From Plasmodiophora brassicae (Eukaryota > Endomyxa > Phytomyxea > Plasmodiophorida > Plasmodiophoridae), in contig JASFAU010000011.1 of the NCBI GenBank assembly GCA_039704465.1, positions 1,054,001 through 1,118,000 of the forward strand: DNA of 64,000 bases. The letters are read 5' to 3'. Within the stretch, counting starts at the first letter, position 1. The number at the start of each line of letters is the position of its first letter. The notes below the pieces were generated by a model. The model was not told the DNA's origin. It was given only the letters and a program-made list of their open reading frames with translations, and made no database searches. This document shows, piece after piece, positions 54,786-64,000 of this stretch. Position numbers and translations under genes: made by a program.

Positions 54786-55509
54786 ATGACAACGTTAGCT
54801 AGGGCGCTCGTGATGGCGACGATGGCGTGTCAGGTCGCGGGCAGTGCTGACCACCTGCATCTGGCAGCAATACGATGTCAGACGCGTCTCGTGGAGGCCA
54901 TCCTCGACCATGACGCATCGTTGGTCAACCGCGACCTACATTTCGGCCGGACAGCCCTCTTCTTCATCATTGAAAGCGGGTATCCGGTTGCCTGGACGTT
55001 GTCACCTGCCGCCTGTGTCAACCTGACGAGAGAGATGGTAGGTTATGCCCGGATGAGGCGACGCGCGAGGACCTTGTCCAGAACCTGATCGCCCGGGGTG
55101 CCAGCGTGCACGTCCGCCAGCGGAACGTCGATCTGACACCGCTGCATTACGCGGCGTTCTATCACCAGGCGGGCGTCGCCGAGATCCTTCTTCGTGCCGA
55201 GCCGCTCCTGGCGACCGCCACCGATTTCCTCGGGCGACATGTACTGCACTTCGCCATCTGGCCGTATGACGCTTCCGGCTTCTGGAACTGAATCCTGACT
55301 CCAGCGTGCTGTTTTGACACAGAAACCAAGGGGTCAGCTCGTCGGAGGAGTTCCGCTTGCCGCTCTTTCGCCTGTTCTCTGACACGCTCCCCGTCCTGTT
55401 TGATATGCCGTCCCTGTGCCCGTCGTTCCCGTCGCCTCGGACGACAGCCAGGCTGCTCGGCTATAAACGCGTCGAGCGGCTGTTTAACGCATCGAGGTGG
55501 GTCCATTAA
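54786..55509 (+). CDS. Small ankyrin-repeat protein (SOCS-box-like layout)
   Basis: Three exons (54786-54979, 55033-55263, 55323-55509) encode 203 residues. Ankyrin repeats are DHLHLAAIRCQTRLVEAIL, then DLVQNLIARGASVHVRQ, DLTPLHYAAFYHQAGVAEIL and GRHVLHFAI. The N-terminus MTTLARALVMATMACQVAGS is hydrophobic and may be a signal peptide. The C-terminal 60 residues (FRLPLFRLFSDTLPVLFDMP...) have no clear assignment. The third exon was found by following the cc|gtatg donor at 55264; stopping at 55291 instead would truncate the protein. The binding partner is unknown. Confidence 0.72.
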
Positions 55510-55620
55510 AAACGTCAAGTCCATTACAGTTCGTGTAGTGGTTCCTTGCGCAAACGTGCTGAACGGTGCCCGCCCGTCCAATCGTGTTGCGGGACACCCG
55601 CCATATTCCGGTACTTGCCA

Positions 55621-57516
55621 TTACACGTACCCGTCGGTTGTTTTAACGTACAGGTCGGGCTTGCTTGCTCGCCCATGATGAGCGAGTGTACCGCCGACGT
55701 CAATGGTTGCAAGAGTGCGGCCGCCTAACGGAGCAGTAGCCATCGTTCTGGGAGCTAGTGTACCCGTTGGCATTGTCGGGGTTGTCGTGGCACCATGCGC
55801 ACCACCAACGACGCCTCCTGGGTAGAATGTCCTGCTCATCGCCCTGTTGGTGATCAATGTCACAACGTCTCCATTCGGAGCATCCCTCCGAATCAGCACA
55901 TTGCGCGGCGCATGCAGTACGGCGGCGGATGTCTTTCGCCACCAGACGCAAGCCGTCAGCAGAACAACAGCAGCGCTAAAAGTCCCGACCACAGCAAGGA
56001 ATAGCGGGTGAAGCGCAGCGCTCAACAGTTCAAATGCAGACGAGCTCGACGCCGTGTGCCGGCTGGATGGTGGTGGGTCGATTTCTCTGAGCCTATCACA
56101 ACCAGGTCACTGAATTTCCAAGCACGACACATCCAGGATACCCTGCTGTGGATGTCGCCGCTCGTCGTGGACTTGCAACTATGGGTAACGAGCGTAGGCT
56201 TGTTCTCGAAGTCAAGGTCATCGGGGCATCTGTCTGATCCGGAGTGGCAGGCGACATTGTTGTTAAAGAGTAGGTCGACCGGGGACGACGAGGTGGTAGG
56301 TGTGACGCACCAGACGACTTATGGCGACGTGATGGCGACGGGAAGGAAGACCGGGCGACACTTGGAGCTATGACGGTAGGGCTTCGTGAAACTGTGTGCG
56401 GTTGTGGAGATTGATTCAATGTCGGATGTGGTGTCAAAGGTGGTATTGCTGGAGCCGTTGTTGTTGTCCCGCATATGGGCAGGCCGCCGGATTGGTAATT
56501 GCCGGTCGCGATCCTGGGAGGCGGCAACGGGACGCAGGTGAGCGTTCCTAACCCGTCCACCAGATCACTGTCCAGCACCCACACATGTCATCGTCCCAAA
56601 CGGGCATTGGTCGAACCGCTGCAACGCGGCTGACATACAGTTCACCCGTGTAGGATGTCAGCGACGAAAACAGGCGTCGAGGGAGCGTCTCCATACTGTT
56701 ATACGTCATGTCTCTGACACCGGTGTTCGATATTATACGTTAGGCGGCCAGTCCTGTCGAACGTACATTGCTGTTAACTTCGGCGTCGGAAAGAACGCGT
56801 TAGCGGAGAACGTCACGATATTGTTCCTCGAAACATTCCTGCAACATGAATGAGAGGGATATCGGGGAAATTGGGATGCACCATATGAAACCAACAGGTA
56901 CTGCAAATGGCCCAGGTTACTGCATGTGGTCGAATCGATTGTCTGCAGGACGTTGACACCCAAGTTCAGGGTCGTTAACGTAGAACTGAGGCCCGCGCTT
57001 GCGGCACCCATGCGTGCAATCAGGTTGTCGCTCAAGTCCCTGTGCGGCGAGGTCAGGATGTCGACGTTGCCTAAGCGCGCAACACCTCGTACAAGAATGT
57101 CAAGCTTGTGAGGGCGTTGAACGCGGAGTCGGCAATTTCGGTAATGCCCACCCCCGAGATCGTCCTACGCAAGCGATGGCATCAGTGGGATTCGAAATGT
57201 GAGTGGGCGTGTCGTATCGTCGTCCGTACAATTTCGTGACGGAGCCCCATTGAAATGGGAACAGGAACCCGAATACGCCTCGCGAATACGTGAACCATGA
57301 GCCGTCGACGACGCTGGGGAATCTGCTGCCGTCCGAGGACGTCGCTGACCTGCAGGGAAGCGGTTGCCATTAAAACCGTTGTCGGACATGTCGCCTGAAC
57401 CACGCGTCCTACACTACAGTCCCAGAGCACATAACCGCCGAACATAGGTCGAACGCACTGGCGACGCCGGCTGCGACTCCAGCCACCAGGAACAGGACGA
57501 TTAGGACCTTCACCAT
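55621..57516 (-). CDS. LRR receptor-like protein Y1
   Basis: The gene starts with a signal peptide (MVKVLIVLFLVAGVAAGVAS) followed by AFDLCSAVMCSG. The next module, GSWFTYSRG...FQWGSVTKLYG, is shared with Y2 and Y3. LRR exons follow, including a 72-nt phase-2 exon (NVSRNNIVTFSANAFF...) and a two-repeat exon (LSDNLIARMG...LGHLQYL). A Cys cap reads LTCVPLPPPRIATGNYQSGG, then ICGTTT. A Thr/Ser/Pro stalk, one transmembrane helix (VGTFSAAVVLLTACVWW) and a tail with TMPTGTLAPRTMATAP and RTLATIDVGGTLAHHG complete it. It is the most diverged of the array in the tail. Several exon borders are approximate. A cell-surface receptor or adhesion role is inferred. Confidence 0.75.
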
Positions 57517-57651
57517 GGTAGGCCTGTCGGTTAATCGGTATGGCGGTACGCACAGCCCGATCGCCAATGCTTAACGTTGATTACCAGTACGTACCCGCGT
57601 TTCAGGGGAGACGGCCTGTACGCTTCGTTCTGCCCCGGTGGCCTCTGTGCT

Positions 57652-59935
57652 TTATTGCCCATATTCAATGCTGCCCGATGGGCCAACATGGTACTGCTTG
57701 GGATTACGCGCTCCGATAGGTCGTCGTGCAAGCGCGATCGCTGGCTGGTACGGGCTCTCCTCTTCACCGTGGTGGTCGAGTGTGGCGTCGTTGTCCATCG
57801 TCGCCAGTGTGCGATCATCCAGCGGCATTGTCGCCATGGTCCTGTCGCCCAGCGTATCCGTTGGCATTGTGGGCAACGTCGTTGCCCCCTGCATGGTGTT
57901 GTCGACGGCTCGTGGATCAACGGTTCCGTCGAATCGTCGGTTGAAGTCGGGGTGGGTCTCTGCGCGATCGTCGCCGAGGAACTCGTTGCCAAGAATGCGT
58001 CGGTTCCGAGACGACCGTGTCGCCGCTGACCGGATCCGCCACCAGGCGCATACGGTGAACGCGATAAAGGCAAAGCTGATGGCACCGATGACACCCAGGA
58101 ATGCAGCATCAAGGCTTCCACCGAACACTGCAAACATGGACGAACCCGGTTGCGATTGCTGCGACGTCGGCTGCCCAACTCGGCCGGCCACCCTGTCATC
58201 CAAAGTCAATATGGAACCTCTATCAGCGATGGGCGGCGCGCGAGATCATACCGTGCTCCAGTAGTGGATCGACGTGGGATTACAGATGCTCGTGCCGTTC
58301 GCAGGTTTGCCGACAACGAGGAGAACATGACCGGATAAGGTTTGGCGGACGTTCCCCTCATTGTTTGGGGGTGCTTCTTGGCTGATGATGGCGCCATGAT
58401 AGGCGCCGGTGTTGGACTGAGACTCGGCGCGACGTTTGGCGACGTACTGATTGCAGGAATAGAGGAGGACATTGCTGATCCCTGGCGCGTTCGCGGGGTC
58501 GGTGCCTTGGTTGGAGAGACGGTTGGTGCGGGGACTGGCGCGGGAGTCGGTCCGGGCACTAGTGCAGGAGTTGGTGCTGACGTTGGCCCAGGGGTAGGCC
58601 AGGAGGTCGGAACCGGTGTTGGTGCCGGAGCGGATCTGGGCGTTGGCGCGGGAGTCGGTGCAGGAGTTGGTGCTGACGTTGGCCCAGGGGTAGGCCAGAA
58701 GGTCGGAACCGGTGTTGGTGCCGGAGTTGACGAGGGAGTTGGCGCGGGAGTCGGTGCAGGAGTCGGTGCAGGAGTTGGTGCAGGAGTTGGTGCAGGAGTT
58801 GGTGCAGGAGTTGGTGCAGGAGTAGGTCGAGAGGTTGGAACCGGGGTTGGTGCGGGGCCGCTTGTTGTCGTTCCGCAAATGGGCAACCCTCCCGTCCTGT
58901 AGTTGGCGGGTGTCGTGATGCCTGGAGGTGCCAACGGGACGCACGTCAGATGGATATTTCCACTAATGACGTCCCTAAGACAACAAACAGTGTCGTCAAA
59001 CCCATCGGTGCCTGTTCTGTTGACCGGGGCGAGCAGATCGGCTTACAGGACATCAGTGTAGGACGTCAACGGGAGGAATAACCTTCTCGGGAGCGATCTC
59101 ATCTGATTATACGTTATATCTCTGATGCAACAAACGGTCAGATATCAATCGCTGGAGCCGCCGTCGGCAACGGCTGGTACAGGGTTGATAAGCGCGTTGT
59201 TCCAGCGAAGGCATCGGCCGAAAATGATACAATAGAATTCGATGAGACAGTTCTGCAACAGATGTAGCCCTTTACAACATTGAATCTATACAGGAGCTGA
59301 TTGTACTTACAGGGTTTGTAGTTGCGTCAGGGACAGGAATGTTGTGGCGTCAACCGAAGATAGAGCATTCGAACCCAAATTCAATGTCGTCAATGTTGGA
59401 CTGAGGCCTGCACTGGTCGCCGAAATGCTTGTAATCCCATTCTTGCTCAAATCCCTAGTCCGATAATGAGCAAGCGGGGCTCCCTGGGCACAGCAACGTC
59501 TACTTACAAGGACGCCAAGCTTGTGAGGGCGGAAAACGCCCCGTCCGCGATCTGAGTAATCTGGGTGAACCCGGAAATTGTCCTGTGCATTGCATTATTT
59601 GGCACGAAATGGCACCAGCATTGACCACCATACAGCGAAGTGACCGCGTCCCATTGGAACTTGTGCGGTGGCTGATTGTACGAGAACCACGACGCGTCAA
59701 TGGTGCCAGTCGGCTGATTGGACAGATCGGGCGGCGTCGCTGCTCTGTTCGCATTCATTGGTCAGCCTTGATCCATGCTTGGGTTTCGCGAGCCCGCATT
59801 TTACACGATCGTCGAGGAGCAGCCGTTCTTTGCCCCGAGCTCGACGCACAAATCGAAACTGGCCGATGCCGGTGCCTTGCCTCCCCCGAACGCCAACATC
59901 ACCAAGGCGGTCACTGTAGCTGTCCTCAGCGCCAT
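57652..59935 (-). CDS. LRR receptor-like protein Y2
   Basis: It begins with a signal peptide ([20 protein letters not shown]) and [14 protein letters not shown], then [23 protein letters not shown] exons follow, including [18 protein letters not shown] and [20 protein letters not shown]. The Cys cap is [15 protein letters not shown] and PICGTTT. The stalk is about 120 residues of [10 protein letters not shown] repeats (58500-58860). One transmembrane helix ([20 protein letters not shown]) is followed by a tail with [54 protein letters not shown] and a final PSGSIEYGQ. It is 136 bp upstream of Y1 on the same strand, consistent with tandem duplication. Confidence 0.8.
58561..58850. repeat. 12-bp and 96-bp tandem repeats in the Y2 stalk
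   Basis: A 96-bp block starting ggagttggtgctgacgttgg at 58567 recurs at 58663. It is followed by a run of 12-bp units (ggagttggtgca) to about 58830. In the Y2 frame these encode PTPA-type units. Length change by replication slippage or recombination keeps the frame because both periods are multiples of three. Confidence 0.85.
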
Positions 59936-60204
59936 AGCACACATGTGCAGATATGCCTGCCGGCAGATCTCACTGTACCTGCGAATAATCGGTATCTTCA
60001 TCGACCGGGAAATTCCCGCCGCGAAATCGTACGTCTGTAATAACGGCGGGTGCAAAGCAACTGAACCATTCGCAGTCGTCAGGGCTCGCAACCCAGGTCA
60101 GATTATCGCTAACGCAGGAGGTTGCTTGGATATCGCTGCGGCCAGGGACAAAGGAACCGGGCCTTATGGTCCATACGATATCTCCCGAATGTGTATATAA
60201 ATGG

Positions 60205-62465
60205 TCAATACTGTCGCGCCCCATGGACCGTTATCATATGGGGACCTCGAGCAGGAGGATGTGGACGGGCATTCGCGGGATGGAGACCGTTTCCCTCAGG
60301 AGCGCGATGGTCTAATGTCGTGCCGTTGTCTACCGTCGCCATCGTACGACCGTCTAATGGTACTGTCGCCATGGTTCTGGGGCCCAAGGTTTCCGACGTA
60401 GGAATTGTCGGCAGAGTCGACGTTGTTCCTTGCGTATCATCGACAGCTCTTGGATCCATCGTTTCGTTGAACACTCGGTTGAATCCCTGGTGGACCTCAG
60501 CCTCAACCTCGCCGAGGAAAGCGTTCCCCAGTATCAGCCTGTTACGCGCCGATCGCATCGCGGCCACCCGAATTCTCCACCAGACGAGTATTGTCATCGA
60601 AACAACTGCAAAGCAAGCAGCGCCGAATAGGCCCAGCAAGGCACTACTCAGATCACCGTCGTCCAAGGTTTGAACCGAGGACGAACTCGGCCCGGAATGC
60701 TGCAACACTGGCTGGCCGACTACCGGCCGAGCCGGGCTATCGTGAGAAACGGTTAATGACGTCGGTTTCCGGATACCAGAGCGACAGGCGAGATACCTGA
60801 GCTGTGCTGTCGTGCGCCTAGGCGTTACTGATACTCGTTCTGCCCGTATCATGGAGCTTGTCGAAGGCGACGGGAGCGCGGTCGGACGTCGAGATCGTAA
60901 CGCGCCAGCTGAAGAGCGTATCGGAAGGGCGGGTGGAGGACCCCCTAGGATCGGTGCAGGTGTCAGACTTGCTGCAAAGGCGGCAGCACGACTGGTCGCG
61001 CCTGTTCGTATAGGAGACGTCGGTGTCGGAGTTGGCGCGTGGATTTGCACAGCCGCTGGTGCTGGAGTAGGTGCGGGAGTTGCTGGTGGAGTGGGTGATG
61101 GGCTTGATGCAGGGGAATATTGTACTGGCGGGCCTGATGGAGAAGTGGGTGTCGGCATTGACCGACCAGGAGTGGGCGACGGTGTCGGTGCGGGAATGAG
61201 TAGAGGTGTTGGTGCTGGCGCTGACGCGAAACGGGGCACGGGTGTTGGCATATATGATCCCAGTACAGGAGTCAGAACATGATCCGTAGTTTGCTTTGGT
61301 GGTGGTGGTGGTGCGGCGATAGGCGCTGGAGTTGGTTTAGGAGTAGGAACCGGCGACGTCGCCGCTGGCGCCGCTGTAGTTGTGCCACATACAGGCTGCA
61401 GATCAGTTTTGTAATCGCCGGCAAGGATCTTCGGGGGCGGCAACGGGACACAGTTCAGCGTTGTCAACCCATGGGCAAGGTCCCTATCGGGGTGCGCAAT
61501 GATCAACCAGCGTATCCTCTCAAGCATTGCAAGCGAACGTGCCGTACAGTACACCAGTGTAGGACGTTAACGGGGAAAACAGTCTGCGCGGGAGAGAAGG
61601 CACCGGATTAAATGTCATGTCTCTGGCACGCAAGAGCAATTATTAGGTTGCCTTAGCACACGAGTGCTGTCGTAGAGCCAGTACATACAGCGCCTTAAGC
61701 ATAGTAGTTCGGGTGAACGCGTCTGCCGAAAACGAATGGATCATGTTCGACGAAATGTTCCTGCAATTAACGAGTCAAACCACACAGCCGGTCATGCAAA
61801 CGCAGGATATGCCAGGGCGTACAATGTTTGCAGTGCCTGCAGTGTCTGGAACGTGGCTCCATCTACGTACGTCAGGTAATTGTGCTGAATATATAGGTTG
61901 GTCAACATCCCATTGATGGACATGTTTCCGGAACATATGCCCGTTATCGCGTTGTTGCTCAGGTCTCTGAATATTCACGTTATGCAATGGTTTTGACTTG
62001 GCGTATACGTAGTACGTCTTACAGGTAGGTCAAGCTGGTCAGACTGCTAAACGCGTTATCTTGGATCGCAATAATACGGAACCCCGATATCGTCCTAGCC
62101 ATCAGTACTTGTCATTTGAAAGCAACGGCGACACGACATAATGCATAGCGGTCGTACAGGGAGGTTACGGAGCTCCATTGAAAATTTAGCTGCTCCAGCC
62201 AGCTTATGATTGGTTGCGGCGAATATGCAAACCACGAGTCGTCAATGCTGTTCGGCAGTGTTGATGTACGCGATATGGTCGATGGTGTCGCTACGCTGAA
62301 CAAGGCGCATTGAGCGTTTGAACGTTTAATTCTGGGGGCGCCCATGTACGAGAGTTACATTTTAACCCCTGAACAGCTAACCGCTGAGCATAAATCGAAA
62401 CTGCATGCGGTATCCCAGAATGCGGTACTCGCCAATGCTGCCACAGCGAGTGTCATAAGCGCCAT
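60205..62465 (-). CDS. LRR receptor-like protein Y3
   Basis: It starts with a signal peptide (MALMTLAVAALASTAFWDTA) and CSFDLCSAVSCSG. The module DDSWFAYSPQP...FQWSSVTSLYD is next. LRR exons include the 72-nt NISSNMIHSFSADAF type. The last exon (from before 61554 to 60205) holds the Cys cap LNCVPLPPPKILAGDY, the stalk (about 150 residues rich in Pro, Thr, Ala), one helix (LLGLFGAACFAVVSMTILVWW) and the tail: RLILGNAFLGEVEAEV, TMDPRAVDDTQGTTSTLPTI, TLGPRTMATVPLDGRTMATV and TTLDHRAPEGN. The tail matches Y2 closely. Exon borders in the LRR part are approximate. Confidence 0.8.
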
Positions 62466-62599
62466 CGACCAGTGCCAGATATTACGGTCGACAGATATTA
62501 TTGTTCGCATGTTCATTGGGATTTGCAACGGAAAACTCGTAAGGGTACTTTACGTCAAGACCGTTATGCACAACGGTTCGCGTAGTGCGCCATTCAAGG

Positions 62600-64000
62600 T
62601 CAAGGAAGGTTGCCGTAGTCGATACTGCCTATTGGCTGGCCCTGACGCTTCGGCTGACGGTTGCCAACGGGGGCCAGAAGGCGCGGGTCAATCTGCCTGT
62701 TGGACGAGGTGGTTTGTCGCAATGTCGCCTCGGCGTCGTCGTTCATCGTCGGCATCGGCACCGTGTCGAGCGTGTTGTTGAGCGTCCTTTCGCCCATGGT
62801 CGCTGCCGTGTTCGGAGAGGTTTCAGCCATCGTATCCACTGTCGAAGCCCCGTCATACAGCGTGTTGCCTGTGCGCGTATCGAGCTTGAAATCACGAAGC
62901 CCTGCTGGAGCCGCATCGACTCTGGCCGGACCTTGCACGACGTTGTACGGTGCCCGGACGGGCGCTGGCGTCATCCTCGTTGTCATGTTACGACGTGCTG
63001 CTGAACGGCGCGACCGCTTCAACAGACATAGGATGATGAGGGTGGAGACAATCACAATAATCGTTCCCGCCAGGAACACCATCACCAGAGCGTTGTCTGT
63101 GTTGAGCAGCGCGTTGATCGTCGCCGCTATGGAGGCATTTGATGGGGGCTTGCTGACAATATGTTTGGTCGACACTCGACGCGTGGTTGCTGGAAGCCGG
63201 CTGGTACTCGTCGATGAACTGGTTGCATTGAGGAGGGGCCGAGAGTTTTGACTTTGAGCTGAGAACGTCGCGCGGCTACTCATGAAACCTCTAGGCAGGG
63301 GCGTTGGTGCAGGGGTTGTTAAAGGATCCGAATGGATGGTCGGCGGGGTGACGATGGCGTGAGACGTCGCAATAGGTGACGGCGCAGGTACAGACGTCGA
63401 TGTGGCAGATGATAACGATTGTGTCGGTGTTGGGGCGTTAGTCGTGAACCTGTGAACTGGGGCAGGGGTAGGGGTTCGGTTGGCGACACTACCTGGAGCG
63501 GAAGTTGGTGCAGGAGTTGGTGCCCGATTCGTTGCAGGGGTCGGTGCTGGAGTTGGTGCGGGCGTGGGTGCGGGAGTAGGTTTAGGAGTTGGTGCAATAG
63601 CCAGTGATTTAAACCGTATGGGTGTTGGAGCCAGTGGTCGAATGAAGATCGTTGTCGTCGTGCCACATGTGGGTTTGTTCCCAATCACGTAATTCGTTCT
63701 TGTGATTTGAGGCGGTGCCAATGGGACGCACGTTAGGGCTTCCATGCCATCTACCAGGTTCCTACAGGAATGGATAATCATGTTAGCCGATCCTGTTATT
63801 CCACGGGTGCAAACGTATGATCGGTATACAGGATACCAGTGTAAGACGCCAAAGGGTGGAATAACTGTCGCGGCAATGTTGCCATTTCATTGTTCGAGAT
63901 ATTCCTAACACAGGCGACATGATCAAAGGACGTCAAGGAGGTATGATTGGCCACAATACATACAGCGACAGCAGTGTAGAAGCCTGAGCGAACGAATCCG
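62600..64000 (-). CDS. LRR receptor-like protein Y4 (5' end outside window)
   Basis: The 3' exon (63781 side to 62600) has the Cys cap [16 protein letters not shown] and PTCGTTTT, a Pro/Thr/Ala stalk ([20 protein letters not shown]), one helix (VMVFLAGTIIVIVSTLIILC) and a long tail. The tail carries YDGASTVDTMAETSP, TMGERTLNNTLDTVPMPTM and the end GSIDYGNLP, which echoes GSIEYG of Y2. Upstream, at about 63835-63910, an LRR (NISNNEMATLPRQLFHPL) precedes the cap. The rest of the LRRs and the start lie beyond base 64000. The orientation and 135-bp spacing to Y3 fit the tandem array. Confidence 0.75.

Noticed and set aside
58561..58850. Regular repeats considered as a CRISPR array
   Set aside because: Units are contiguous 12-bp and 96-bp tandem copies without unique spacers, in a eukaryotic coding exon.
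58342..58902. Gly/Val/Ala-rich plus-strand frame that looks like an elastin-type protein
   Set aside because: It is the antisense of the PTPAP stalk; simple repeats open several frames.
58246..58944. Frame encoding CTNS/CTDS repeats on the minus strand
   Set aside because: It is the wrong frame of the stalk minisatellite. The frame continuous with the Cys cap gives PTPAP repeats.
1..64000. tRNA, rRNA or other structured RNA genes
   Set aside because: I looked for tRNA A/B-box and cloverleaf patterns and rRNA-like blocks by eye and saw none that I could support.

Overview
This is a GC-rich, gene-dense nuclear segment of a eukaryote. Nearly all genes are broken by short introns of about 46-70 nt that begin GT(A/G)CGT or GTGAG and end CAG/TAG, usually with a CTAAC/CTGAC-like branch site 10-25 nt before the acceptor. 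Reading frames were rebuilt by hand across these introns, and for most multi-exon genes the summed exon lengths are a multiple of three. The gene content (DUF4246, 7TM-RGS proteins, a SAM-CNG channel, a DAG lipase, plant-like GH3 beta-xylosidase, GT61) points to a free-living unicellular eukaryote, perhaps an early-diverging (zoosporic) fungus or another opisthokont-related protist. No marker here fixes the species.

Layout. 1-2134: gene-poor, with a decayed mariner/Stowaway-type element. 2135-3989: DUF4246 gene. 5011-11182: two tandem paralogues (A and B) that fuse an Skp1/BTB-like N-terminus to exactly 14 leucine-rich repeats, each LRR in its own 72-nt phase-2 exon; a decayed third 3' end lies near 13.9-14.05 kb. 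11378-13821: RAB3GAP1 catalytic subunit. 14181-21375: two 7TM-RGS paralogues in opposite orientation with identical lengths for their first two coding exons, enclosing a glycosyltransferase-like gene, an MFS transporter and an orphan. 21632-27192: DNA primase small subunit, a GRF zinc-finger protein and a SAM-domain cyclic-nucleotide-gated channel. 27423-33099: a His-rich secreted protein, a UBA-UBX protein, the tRNA adenosine deaminase ADAT2/TAD2, 6-phosphogluconate dehydrogenase and ribosomal protein eL21. 33342-37535: secreted beta-xylosidase divergent from a membrane protein with a PA-like ectodomain. 38467-40530: an intronless TPR-GT61 gene bracketed by 280-bp direct repeats that differ at one base. 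41144-54410: ZC2HC1-type zinc-finger protein, the nuclear-basket protein TPR, ORC2, a 53BP1/Crb2-like tandem-BRCT protein and a DAG lipase. 54786-55509: ankyrin protein. 55621-64000: an array of four same-strand LRR receptor-like genes (Y1-Y4) with Pro/Thr stalks, one transmembrane helix and a conserved cytoplasmic tail.

Functional themes are replication, checkpoint and nuclear pore (PRIM1, ORC2, 53BP1-like, TPR), signalling and membrane biology (7TM-RGS, CNG channel, DAGL, RAB3GAP1, PA-like receptor), and two unrelated expanded LRR families. The most unusual content is the Skp1/BTB-LRR pair, the Y1-Y4 receptor array, and the fact that both families use the same 72-nt, phase-2 LRR exon unit.
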